Source of the DNA: Lysobacteraceae bacterium PS02065
GTDB lineage: Bacteria; Pseudomonadota; Gammaproteobacteria; Xanthomonadales; Rhodanobacteraceae
Assembly (NCBI GenBank): GCA_029959555.1
Contig: JASCPI010000017.1
Span: 30,047 to 94,046, forward strand
Direction: 5' to 3'
DNA length: 64,000 nucleotides
Shown here: positions 8,916 through 16,494 of the stretch, piece after piece
How positions within the stretch are numbered: position 1 is the stretch's first letter
Layout of the letters: each line of letters begins with the position of its first letter
Made by a program: the position numbers and the translations under genes
The notes under the pieces: model-generated
Database searches by the model: none
What the model saw: only the letters and a program-made list of their open reading frames with translations
Told to the model about the DNA's origin: nothing

Positions 8916-10451
8916 TCAGTGATCGACCGCAGCCATCGCCGGCGCGGCCACGCTCCCTCGACGCGGCACACGGAACAACAACAGCAAGGGTAGCGCAGCG
9001 AGGGTCAGCCACATCATCAGCCAGAAGTCATTGAGGTAGGCGATCGCGGCCGCTTGGCGCGTCACTTCGGCGTTCAGCATGGCCAGTCCGGTGGCCGAAT
9101 CCGGGCTCAGCATCGGCGGCAGCACAGCCGGCGAGTACGGCGTGATGCGCGAGGCGAGCTCGGCATGGTTGATCTGGGTGCCGCGCGCGACCAACGTGAA
9201 CACGATCGAGATGCCCACGCTCGAACCGATGTTGCGCGCGAGGCTGAAGATGCCGGCCGCTTCGGTACGCGCGTATCCCGGCAGGGTCGCGTAGGCCAGC
9301 GTCGTCACCGGCACGAACACGAGGCCGAGGCCGAGGCCTTGCACGATGCCGGTCCAGACGATCGGCGCCATCGGCATGTCGGCCGTGAACTGCGCCGACA
9401 GGTACAGCGAGAACGCGATCAGCAGCAGGCCCGTGGCCATCGGCGCGCGCGGATCGACGCCGTGTGCGAGCAGGCGGCCGACCAGCGTCATCGCGATCAG
9501 CGTGCCGACGCCACGCGGCGCGAGCAGGATGCCCGTGGTGACGACCGGGTAGTTCATGAGGCCCTGCAGGAACGGCGGCATCAGCGCCATCGTCGCGAAC
9601 AGCAGCACGCCGACGATGAAGATGAACAGCGTGGCGATGCCGAAGTTGCGGTCGCGCAGCAGCGAGAGGTCGACGAACGGCTTGCCGCCCGTGCGCCAGT
9701 GCACCCAGTAGAGGTAGAAGCCGAGGAAGGCGAGCGCGGCCTCGACCTGGGTCTCGATCGACTGGAACCAGTCGTTCTCGTTGCCGCGGTCGAGCGCGAG
9801 CTGCAGCGCGGCGATGCCGACCGCGAGGAACAGGAAACCGCGCCAGTCGAAGCGCGTCTCGCGCGTGTCGTCGGCCGGCACGCTCGCGAGCACGCCGAGC
9901 AGCGCGACGATGCCGACCGGCACGTTGATCAGGAACACCCAGTGCCAGCTGTAGTGGTCGGTCAGCCAGCCGCCGAGCGGCGGGCCGACGATCGGACCGA
10001 CCATGACGCCCATGCCCCACAGCGCCATCGCGCCGCCGTGTTTCTCGGGCGGGAACGCGTCGAGCAGCGAGGACTGCGAGATCGGCACGAGCGCGGCGCC
10101 GAACAGGCCTTGCAGCACGCGGAACACGACCATCTCGCCGATGTTGGTGGCGATGCCGCAGAGGATCGAGGCGATCGTGAAGCCCGCGATCGAGACCACG
10201 AGCAGATGGCGACGCCCGAAGCGCGAGGCGAGCCAGCCCGTGGCCGGCGTCGCGATCGCCGCGGCGACGATGTACGAGGTCAGGATCCACGAGGCCTGGT
10301 CCTGGGTCGCCGACAGCGAGCCCTGCATGTCGGGCAGGGCGACGTTGGCGATCGTGGAATCGATGACCTGCATGAGTGTCGCGAGCATGATCGAGACGAC
10401 CAGCAGCGGCAGGTTGGGAACCTCGCGGTGCGAGGCGACGGTGGCGTTCAC
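8916..10451 (-). CDS. emrB: DHA2 family MFS multidrug transporter (EmrB-like)
   Basis: A 511-aa, 14-helix major facilitator of the EmrB/QacA group. The N-terminus LATLMQVIDSTIANVALPDM contains the D-(S/T)-x-(I/V)-x-x-V-A-L-P signature of drug/proton antiporter TM1, followed by WILTSYIVAAAIATPATGWL and the loop motif WLASRFGRRHL. TM5 motif C appears as MGVMVGPIVGPPLGGWL. It sits in the inner membrane and, with the adjacent EmrA adaptor, should export hydrophobic compounds. It is third in the emrR-emrA-emrB order, about 90 bases after emrA. Confidence 0.92.
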   Translation of the reverse strand: MNATVASHREVPNLPLLVVSIMLATLMQVIDSTIANVALPDMQGSLSATQDQASWILTSYIVAAAIATPATGWLASRFGRRHLLVVSIAGFTIASILCGIATNIGEMVVFRVLQGLFGAALVPISQSSLLDAFPPEKHGGAMALWGMGVMVGPIVGPPLGGWLTDHYSWHWVFLINVPVGIVALLGVLASVPADDTRETRFDWRGFLFLAVGIAALQLALDRGNENDWFQSIETQVEAALAFLGFYLYWVHWRTGGKPFVDLSLLRDRNFGIATLFIFIVGVLLFATMALMPPFLQGLMNYPVVTTGILLAPRGVGTLIAMTLVGRLLAHGVDPRAPMATGLLLIAFSLYLSAQFTADMPMAPIVWTGIVQGLGLGLVFVPVTTLAYATLPGYARTEAAGIFSLARNIGSSVGISIVFTLVARGTQINHAELASRITPYSPAVLPPMLSPDSATGLAMLNAEVTRQAAAIAYLNDFWLMMWLTLAALPLLLLFRVPRRGSVAAPAMAAVDH

Positions 10452-10539
10452 GGTGTCCTCCGCGCCCGCGCGTCGTGGCGCGGGCAGGATGGGAATCCCG
10501 CGCGGCGCGATGCCGCGCGGGAAGGGCGATCCGGTCGGG

Positions 10540-11640
10540 TCAGTGCGCGGCGGCGACCGTCGCGTCGGTCGTGGCGGGACGCGTCCAGCGCCCGATCGCG
10601 GAATGCTCGGCGCCGGTGTCGATCTCGACGTCGGCGCTCATGCCCGCGCGCAGGATCATGCCGTCCTGCTCGGCGGCGTCGAGGCTCAGGCGCAGCGGGA
10701 TGCGCTGCACGATCTTGACCCAGTTGCCGGTCGCGTTCTGCGCCGGCAGCACCGAGAACTGCGAGCCCGAGGCCGGGCTGATCGAACTCACGTGGGCCTT
10801 CCACTTGCGGCCCGGGAACGTGTCGACCTCGATCGTCGCGGCCTGGCCGACGCGCACATTGGTGAGGTCGGTCTCCTTGAAGTTGGCCTCGACCCACAGC
10901 GTCGTCGCGACCAGCGGCATCGCGGCCTGGCCGACATTGAGGTAGTCACCGGCCTGCAGGTGGGTCTTGCCGATGATGCCGTCGATCGGCGCGCGCACTT
11001 CCGAGTGGGAGAGATCCAGGCGCGCCTTGGCGAGCTGCGCGGTCGCGACCTTGTAGCCCGACAGGTTCGCGAGCGGCGTGTCGACCGCGCCGCCAAGCAT
11101 GGTCTTGGTCTTGGCGAGGGCGGCGGCATTCGCGTCGCGCTTGCCGCGCGCGGTGTCGACGTCGTTGAGCGCGTCGTCGAGCGCCTTCTGTGCGACGAGG
11201 CCCTTGGCGCGCAGTTCCTTCATGCGCGCGAGCTGCGCCTCGTTGGTGCGCAGCGTCGCTTCCGACGATCGCAGGTCGGCGCCGGCCGAGCGGTACGAAT
11301 CGCGCGAGGCGTTGAGGTAGTCGCCGGTCGCGGCGATCTGCGCCTCCATCTGGTCGACCGCGATCTGCAGCGGTTCGGGATCGATGCGGAACAGCAGGTC
11401 GCCCTGCTTGACGGCCTGGTTCTCGCGCACGGCTACTTCGACGACGCGACCGCCGACCTGCGGCGCGATCGTGACGAGATCGGCCTGCACATAGGCGTTG
11501 TCGGTCGACGCGTAGCGTCCCGAGTGGAGGTAGAACCAGCCCGCGACCACCGCGACCGCGAGCGGTCCGGCGATCCACAGCAGGCGGTTGCCGCGACGCT
11601 TCGCGGCGGGGGCGGTGTCGTTCTGGGTACGGTCGTTCAT
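10540..11640 (-). CDS. emrA: EmrA-type membrane fusion protein (HlyD family)
   Basis: A 366-aa periplasmic adaptor with one N-terminal membrane anchor (LLWIAGPLAVAVVAGWFYLH, about residues 20-40). Then YASTDNAYVQADLVTIAPQV, the classic start of EmrA-type adaptors, lipoyl halves VRENQAVKQGDLLFRIDP and VRAPIDGIIGKTHLQAGDYL, and a long coiled-coil hairpin between them rich in Ala, Arg and Leu. The beta-barrel contains TFPGRKWKAHVSSISPASGS. Its ATG overlaps the MarR-type gene stop in ATGA, so the pump is coupled to its regulator. It pairs with EmrB downstream. Confidence 0.92.
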   Translation of the reverse strand: MNDRTQNDTAPAAKRRGNRLLWIAGPLAVAVVAGWFYLHSGRYASTDNAYVQADLVTIAPQVGGRVVEVAVRENQAVKQGDLLFRIDPEPLQIAVDQMEAQIAATGDYLNASRDSYRSAGADLRSSEATLRTNEAQLARMKELRAKGLVAQKALDDALNDVDTARGKRDANAAALAKTKTMLGGAVDTPLANLSGYKVATAQLAKARLDLSHSEVRAPIDGIIGKTHLQAGDYLNVGQAAMPLVATTLWVEANFKETDLTNVRVGQAATIEVDTFPGRKWKAHVSSISPASGSQFSVLPAQNATGNWVKIVQRIPLRLSLDAAEQDGMILRAGMSADVEIDTGAEHSAIGRWTRPATTDATVAAAH

Positions 11641-12110
11641 GACGCGTCTCGGGGTTCGTGGTCGTGGGAATCGGGGGTGTCGAGGGCGGCGAGGTTCGCG
11701 CGGATCTGCTCGAGCACGCGCAGGAACGCGGCGAAATCGGTCGCGTCCACGTCGGCGAGGCTTTCGCCGCGCAGGCCGGTCGCGATCACTTCCATGTCGT
11801 CGGTGACGGCATCGGCCTTCGGGGTCAGGTGCAGGCGCCAGCGGCGGCGGTCGGCAGGATCGGCACGGCGCTCGACGAAGCCGGCCTGGACGAGGCGGTC
11901 GAGCACGCGCCCGACCGCGATCGGCTCCATGTCGATGAATTCGGCGAGCTCGACCTGGCTGAGGCCTTCACGGTGGCGCAGCGCCTTGAGCGCACGCCAT
12001 TGCGCGCGCGTCAGACCGAACTGCACGGCGCGGCGATCGAAGTGCTTGCGGAACAGCCGCGTGACGTCGTGCAGCTGGTACGCGAACGAGGGAAACGGAG
12101 TCGGCTTCAT
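11637..12110 (-). CDS. MarR family repressor of the emrAB operon
   Basis: A 157-aa MarR protein. The winged helix spans about residues 35-105: LTRAQWRALKALRHREGLSQ, then the recognition helix region ELAEFIDMEPIAVGRVLDRL and the wing ADPADRRRWRLHLTPKA with the conserved DxRxxR-like wing. It is first in the operon with emrA and emrB, as for E. coli EmrR (MprA), and its promoter contains a strong palindrome at 12113-12139, so autoregulated, ligand-relieved repression is likely. The inducing ligand is unknown. Confidence 0.9.
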   Translation of the reverse strand: MKPTPFPSFAYQLHDVTRLFRKHFDRRAVQFGLTRAQWRALKALRHREGLSQVELAEFIDMEPIAVGRVLDRLVQAGFVERRADPADRRRWRLHLTPKADAVTDDMEVIATGLRGESLADVDATDFAAFLRVLEQIRANLAALDTPDSHDHEPRDAS

Positions 12111-12112
12111 GG

Positions 12113-12150
12113 CTGCCTGGGATATTATGTCCTAGGCAGTTATATTTCAA
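12113..12150 (-). promoter_or_regulatory. emrRAB promoter overlapping a MarR-type operator
   Basis: Read on the minus strand: TTGAAA (12150-12145), a 17-base spacer, then TAATAT (12127-12122), a good sigma-70 promoter. The -10 ends only 11 bases before the ATG at 12110, so the transcript should have a very short or no leader. Across the spacer and -10 lies a 27-bp inverted repeat, 12113-12139, with arms CTGCCTGGGA and TCCTAGGCAG (one mismatch) around TATTATG. A repressor bound there would block RNA polymerase. Confidence 0.82.
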
Positions 12151-12412
12151 TACTCACGAGTTCAATTTTTCGGCGCGAGGTGGCGAACGCGGTGTGCGCC
12201 GCGCTGTTTGTTCAGTTTCGTGTGGGCTGCGCGGTCGCGCGGGATGTCACCGCGCTCACTTTCGCGCGGAAGGCACTTGGCCCCGGCCTGCGCCGGGGCG
12301 ACGTGTCGGGAAGTCGTTGCGAGTCATCGCGCGCCGCTGACGGCGTCCACCGTCCACGGGACGCATCGTGAGGATCGGCGTCGTCGTGGAGCGTGACGCC
12401 CTTCTTGCCTGC
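12151..12412. repeat. Gene-free stretch with a REP-like hairpin
   Basis: No coding sequence can be supported here. At 12280-12299 there is a perfect hairpin, GCCCCGGC-CTGC-GCCGGGGC, of the kind repeated between genes in many xanthomonad-like genomes. The rest (12151-12279, 12300-12412) shows nothing I recognise. Confidence 0.5.
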
Positions 12413-12484
12413 GGCGGAATCCGCTGCGCGGGTTCCGCCCTACCAGAGCACGCGTAGGGCGGAACCGCCGCAGGCGATTCCGCC
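12413..12484. repeat. Solitary REP-like inverted repeat
   Basis: GGCGGAATCCGC..GGTTCCGCCCTAC faces GTAGGGCGGAACC..GATTCCGCC across about 10 bases, allowing a long, imperfect stem of about 30 bp. It is the same palindrome family as the 151-bp array at 2171-2573, but single and without the spacer. It lies just downstream of the thioredoxin-like gene, whose stop is at 12499, where it could help end or protect the transcript. Confidence 0.75.
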
Positions 12485-12498
12485 GAAAACGTCGCGTA

Positions 12499-13374
12499 TC
12501 AGAACAGCAGCGACGACATGCGGCGGCGGTAGGTGCCGACGAGGTCCTCGTCCTCGATCACGCTGAACGCGGCGATGAGGCGCTTCTTGGCCTGGCCGTC
12601 GTTCCAGCCACGATCGGCCTTGAGGATCGCGAGGAACTGCTCGAGGGCTTCTTCGGTGCGGCCGTCGATGAGCGCGCGCACACCGAGCAGGTCGCGTGCG
12701 TCGTGGTCGGCGGGATCCTGATCGAGGCGTGCCTGCAGCGCCTGTGCGGTCGGGGCGTCCTTGAGCGCATCGGCGAAGGCGAGCTGGCTGCGCAGGCGGC
12801 GCGCACGGTCGTCCTCGGCGAGGTTGGCCGGCAGCGCATCGAGCTCGGCGCGCGCACCGGCGGCGTTGCCGGCCTGCATGAACGCGACGGCGAGGTCGAG
12901 CTTGAGCTCGGGCTTGTCGGCATCGGTGGCGATCGCCTGCTGCAGGCGTGCGATGGCCTGCTCGGGCGTCTCGGTGACGGCCGGCGCTTCGGCGGGTTCG
13001 TCGTCGACCGGCGGCAGCGCCTGCACGTGGCGGTCGAGGAACTCGCGCAGCTGGCCTTCCGGCAGTGCGCCGGCGAAGCCGTCGGCGATCTGGCCATCGC
13101 GCACGAGCACGACGGTCGGGATGCTGCGGATGCCGAACATGCCGGCGAGCTGTTTCTCGGCGTCGACGTCGACCTTGGCCAGCTTCACCGCACCGTGATA
13201 ACTCGCGACGACCTTCTCGAGCAGCGGCCCCAGCGTCTTGCACGGCCCGCACCACTCGGCCCAGAAGTCGACCAGGATCGGCTGTTCGAGCGAGGCCTGC
13301 AGCACGTCCTGTTCGAACGTCGCGGTGGTGGTGTCGAAGACATGCGGCGAATCAGTGGCAGGCAGGGCGGACAC
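12499..13374 (-). CDS. cnoX: Thioredoxin-TPR protein (CnoX/YbbN family co-chaperedoxin)
   Basis: A 291-aa protein: a thioredoxin domain (residues 10-115) with active site WCGPC, Cys42 and Cys45, and cis-Pro in SIPTVVLV, followed by a helical TPR-like region (about 140-285) with repeats such as AVAFMQAGNAAGARAEL. This is the layout of E. coli CnoX, which protects substrates for GroEL under oxidative stress. Unlike E. coli CnoX (SxxC) this one keeps both cysteines and may act as a reductase as well. GTG at 13374 was chosen because AGGA sits about 8 bases upstream; an in-frame ATG at 13431 has no ribosome site. Confidence 0.85.
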   Translation of the reverse strand: MSALPATDSPHVFDTTTATFEQDVLQASLEQPILVDFWAEWCGPCKTLGPLLEKVVASYHGAVKLAKVDVDAEKQLAGMFGIRSIPTVVLVRDGQIADGFAGALPEGQLREFLDRHVQALPPVDDEPAEAPAVTETPEQAIARLQQAIATDADKPELKLDLAVAFMQAGNAAGARAELDALPANLAEDDRARRLRSQLAFADALKDAPTAQALQARLDQDPADHDARDLLGVRALIDGRTEEALEQFLAILKADRGWNDGQAKKRLIAAFSVIEDEDLVGTYRRRMSSLLF

Positions 13375-13451
13375 GGAAGCTTCCTGTGCAGGGGATCGAG
13401 GGCAGGTGGGCTGCACCGCCCAGCATATCAAGCATGGAGGGGTCGGCAGAC

Positions 13452-13492
13452 TTGCAAAACGAAGCAGACAAAATGTAATGTATGACTTACAT
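13452..13492 (+). promoter_or_regulatory. Promoter and operator of the membrane-protein/XRE pair
   Basis: TTGCAA (13452-13457), 18 bases, TAATGT (13476-13481) is a plausible sigma-70 promoter. A palindrome ATGTAA-N8-TTACAT (13473-13492) covers the -10 and the expected start of transcription. The gene pair downstream ends in a small XRE regulator, so this is a natural site for self-repression (inference). Confidence 0.6.
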
Positions 13493-13514
13493 ATTGTCCG
13501 TAGAGGATGACACC

Positions 13515-14135
13515 GTGGCCCGCCTCAAACCCTCCCTGTTCTGGCTCGTCGCGCCGGCGTCGCTGGCGTTGTGGCTGTTGGTCGCGATGCCGTCGCGATG
13601 GCTCGGCATCGACACCGGCGCCACGGGTGCGGGCTTGCTGCTCGTGCTCGCATGGGTCGGTTTCTGGATCGCCGGACGCACGCCCGATGATCCTGACGCC
13701 GCGGCCTCGCCGGGCGAACAGCAGCGCTGGATCGCACTCGCGTTCACGGTCGGCATCGGTGCATGGATGGTTTCGAAGGCCGAGGTGTTCATCGCCGCGC
13801 GCAGCGTCGCCGACCTGCAGGGCATCGGTCGCCCGATCGGCGTGCTCGTCGTCGGCTGGATCATCTTCGATGCCCTGCTGCGCGCCCGCGCCAGGGGGCG
13901 CGTGCAGCGTGACGAGCGCGACGAGGCGGTGGTGCACGCCGCCGACGCGGCCTCGCACACGACGCTCGCGATCGCCGTGTTCGCGGTGGCGATCACGCTC
14001 GGGTTCACGCCGCCCGATCGACTCGGCTGGGCGAGCCCGATCGCACTCGCGAACCTGCTCGTGTTCACGCTCGTCCTGTCGAGCGCAGCCGGCCACGTCG
14101 TCGCGATCGTGCGCTACCGGCGCGACCGCGCATGA
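13515..14135 (+). CDS. Multi-pass membrane protein of unknown function, paired with an XRE regulator
   Basis: A 206-aa protein with about six hydrophobic segments: LFWLVAPASLALWLLVAM, GAGLLLVLAWVGFWIAG, a third near WIALAFTVGIGAWM, IGVLVVGWIIFDALL, then after the charged loop VQRDERDEAVVHAADAASH two more. The loop RDERD..(A/D)xxAS resembles membrane proteins commonly co-encoded with small XRE regulators (DUF2178-like); the exact family is unsure. GTG at 13515 is chosen because GAGG lies 8 bases upstream; the ATG at 13482 falls inside the promoter palindrome. Its stop overlaps the XRE start in ATGA. No function can be assigned. Confidence 0.7.
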   Translation: MARLKPSLFWLVAPASLALWLLVAMPSRWLGIDTGATGAGLLLVLAWVGFWIAGRTPDDPDAAASPGEQQRWIALAFTVGIGAWMVSKAEVFIAARSVADLQGIGRPIGVLVVGWIIFDALLRARARGRVQRDERDEAVVHAADAASHTTLAIAVFAVAITLGFTPPDRLGWASPIALANLLVFTLVLSSAAGHVVAIVRYRRDRA

Positions 14136-14362
14136 GCGGCACGCCGGTCGGCAACCATATCCGTCGCCTGCGTTTCGACGCGGGGGAATGGACCCAGGGT
14201 GATCTCGCCGAGCGCGTCGGCATCACGCGCCAGACCGTGATCGCGCTCGAGGCGGGCAAGTACGCGCCGTCGCTCGAACTCGCCTTCCGCATCGCGCACG
14301 CGTTCGGCAAGGAGGTCGGCGAGGTGTTTCACTGGAACGGCGACGGCGCCGCCGAGCGCTGA
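14132..14362 (+). CDS. Small XRE-family transcriptional regulator (YgzD type)
   Basis: A 76-aa Cro/CI-type helix-turn-helix protein: GNHIRRLRFDAGEWTQGDLA, recognition region VGITRQTVIALEAGKYAPSL, then AFRIAHAFGKEVGEVFHW. The GKYxPSLxLAF...VGxxF pattern is typical of short regulators encoded beside a multi-pass membrane protein. ATGA overlap with the preceding gene implies coupled translation. Likely represses its own operon through the ATGTAA-N8-TTACAT site. Confidence 0.85.
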   Translation: MSGTPVGNHIRRLRFDAGEWTQGDLAERVGITRQTVIALEAGKYAPSLELAFRIAHAFGKEVGEVFHWNGDGAAER

Positions 14363-14388
14363 ACCGGTGACGCTTCGACGAGCGTGGC

Positions 14389-14862
14389 TCAGCGCTTGCG
14401 CGAGGTCTTGTTCGGTGCCGGTTGCGGTGCCTCGGCAGGCTGGCCGCCGGCCGTGCGGAACGCCTTCACGAACTCCTCGAAGCTCGCGCCGGTGGGCAGC
14501 TTCGCCGCGCCCTGCATCGCGTCGGCGCACTGCTGCTGCCAGGCCGCGAAGGCTTCCTGCATGCCGGTCATGAAGCTCGACTGGTTGGCAACGGCGGCAC
14601 CGACCGTTCCCTGTGTCTGGCTCGCCTCGGCCTGCAGCGATTTCCAGAACGCGTCGCCGGGCAGCGCCGCCAGCGAGGTCCAGTCGTTGCTCGTGAGCAG
14701 GCGTTCGGTCTGCGACAGCGTGCGCGTGAGCGCCTCGTCGGCGTGCGACAGGCCGAGCCGCGTCCAGTTGCGGCGGTTCTCCTGCAGCAGTGCGCCGAGG
14801 CGCATGACGAGTTCGAGGTTGGCCTTGTACAGGGCGAGGGGCGTCTTGGTGTCCGCGCTCAT
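14389..14862 (-). CDS. phaP: Phasin family protein (polyhydroxyalkanoate granule-associated)
   Basis: A 157-aa helical, Gln/Ala-rich protein without signal peptide or membrane segment. YKANLELVMRLGALLQENRR followed by LTRTLSQTERLLTSNDWTSL matches the phasin pattern (an N-terminal KANLE/QLA helix, then a long amphipathic helix). The tail (APQPAPNKTSRKR) is Lys/Arg/Pro-rich as in several phasins. Phasins coat PHA granules; PhaR and two PhaB reductases are encoded at 47.7-49.9 kb, supporting a PHA system in this organism. Assignment rests on pattern resemblance. Confidence 0.65.
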   Translation of the reverse strand: MSADTKTPLALYKANLELVMRLGALLQENRRNWTRLGLSHADEALTRTLSQTERLLTSNDWTSLAALPGDAFWKSLQAEASQTQGTVGAAVANQSSFMTGMQEAFAAWQQQCADAMQGAAKLPTGASFEEFVKAFRTAGGQPAEAPQPAPNKTSRKR

Positions 14863-15020
14863 GGGCGTGCTCCGTGGTCTGCGGGAGGCCGCCGGTGGTC
14901 GCGGCAGCAGGTGCGCGACATCATGCCGCAGTTTCCTTGCGGCGACGTGAAGAACCCGTGTCGACGCGCGAAGCGGCATGGTGCCGCGTCTGCGCGTCGC
15001 CGTGGGCCGCGCCCGCGCGA

Positions 15021-16331
15021 TCAGGGCGCCGTCGCGATGCCGCCCTGCTTGTACACGACGCCGTTCTTCATCACGAACGCGACCTTCTCCATGATCGCGA
15101 TGTCGCGAACCGGATCGCCCGCGACGGCGACGATGTCGGCGTATGCGCCCGGACGCAGGTGGCCGATGTCGTCGCCCTGGTCGAGCAGTTCGGCCGCGCG
15201 CACCGTTGCGGCCTGCAGGGCCACGTTCGCGGGCATGCCGGCATCGACCATGAGCACGAACTCGTGCGCGTTGCCGCCGTGCGGGTACACCGACGAATCG
15301 GTGCCGAACGCGATCTTCACGCCGGCCTTGTAGGCCTTCGCGAACGTCGCGCTGATCTGCGGACCGATCGCGAGCGCCTTCGGGCGCACGATCTCGGGGT
15401 AGTAGCCCGGCGTCTTCGCCTTGTCGGCCACGAACGCGCCCGCGCTCAGCGTCGGTACGTACCAGGTGCCGTGCTTCTTCATGAGCGCCATCGTGGCGTC
15501 GCTCATGTAGGTGCCGTGCTCGATCGAATCGACGCCGCCGAGGATCGCGCGGCGCATGCCCTCGTCGCCGTGCGCGTGCGCGGCAACGCGCAGGCCGTAG
15601 TCCTTCGCGGTCGAGGTGATCGCCTGGATCTCCTCGATCGTGAACTGCGGGTTCTGGCCGTTCTTCGCGTACGACAGCACGCCGCCGGTCGAGGTGATCT
15701 TGATCAGGTCGGCGCCGTCCTTGTAGCGCTGGCGCACGGCCTTGCGTGCATCGTCGACGCTGTTGACCACGCCTTCCTTCGGGCCAGGGTCGCCGGTCAG
15801 TTCCCAGTTGCGGCCGTTGGTGGGGTCGGCGTGGCCGCCCGTCGTCGCGATCGACTTGCCGGCCGTGAAGATGCGCGGCCCGGCGACGTAGCCCTGGTCG
15901 ATCGCGTTGCGCAGCGCGATCGACACGTTGCCCGCGTCGCCGAGGTTGCGGACCGTGGTGAAGCCGGCGAGCAGCGTGCGGCGCGCGTAGGTCGTGCCGC
16001 GCAGCGCGTAGTCGGCCGGATTGAGGCGGAAGCCCTCCTCGTAGCCGCGCGGGCTGGTTTCCGAGGTGATGTGCGTGTGCATGTCGACGAGGCCGGGCAG
16101 GCAGGTGTGGCCGGCGAGGTCGATGACGGTCGCGCCGGCCGGCGACGTGCGGCCGGCTTCGATCGCCTTGATGCGACCGCCCTCGACGACGATCGTGATC
16201 GCGGCGGTCAGCTTGCCGGTCGAGGCGTCGAACGCGTCGGCGCATTGCAGGGCGACACGAGCGTCCTCGGCGACGGCGAACGACGGAAGGCACAGGGCCG
16301 CGCACAACGCGGTCGCGGTGGAAAGGCGCAT
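15021..16331 (-). CDS. Secreted amidohydrolase (Xaa-Pro dipeptidase/imidazolonepropionase-like)
   Basis: A 436-aa protein with a signal peptide ([21 protein letters not shown]) and a full metal-dependent amidohydrolase barrel. Ligands visible in order: DMHTHI (HxH, about residue 85), the carboxylated Lys candidate in [24 protein letters not shown] and the catalytic Asp in AFGTDSSV. This is the binuclear subtype I pattern of secreted Xaa-Arg/Xaa-Pro dipeptidases and related enzymes common in Lysobacterales and Caulobacterales. Probably cleaves dipeptides in the periplasm; exact substrate unknown. It is divergent from the kinase gene. Confidence 0.85.
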   Translation of the reverse strand: MRLSTATALCAALCLPSFAVAEDARVALQCADAFDASTGKLTAAITIVVEGGRIKAIEAGRTSPAGATVIDLAGHTCLPGLVDMHTHITSETSPRGYEEGFRLNPADYALRGTTYARRTLLAGFTTVRNLGDAGNVSIALRNAIDQGYVAGPRIFTAGKSIATTGGHADPTNGRNWELTGDPGPKEGVVNSVDDARKAVRQRYKDGADLIKITSTGGVLSYAKNGQNPQFTIEEIQAITSTAKDYGLRVAAHAHGDEGMRRAILGGVDSIEHGTYMSDATMALMKKHGTWYVPTLSAGAFVADKAKTPGYYPEIVRPKALAIGPQISATFAKAYKAGVKIAFGTDSSVYPHGGNAHEFVLMVDAGMPANVALQAATVRAAELLDQGDDIGHLRPGAYADIVAVAGDPVRDIAIMEKVAFVMKNGVVYKQGGIATAP

Positions 16332-16494
16332 GATCGATGTCCCCGGTGGATGTCCGGCCGATGGTAGCCGGTCGGTGGCACCGCGAGGGCAGCGATGACG
16401 TGGAAAGGGCGGAGGCGCGCGGTCACGATCGGCCATCCCCGCTGGCGGGTGTGCAGCGGCGGCCCTGGAGTCGGCTGCGGCGGAGGGAGGTGCG

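Noticed and set aside
13482..13484. ATG as start of the XRE-linked membrane protein
   Set aside because: It lies inside the promoter palindrome and has no ribosome site; GTG 13515 has GAGG 8 bases upstream.
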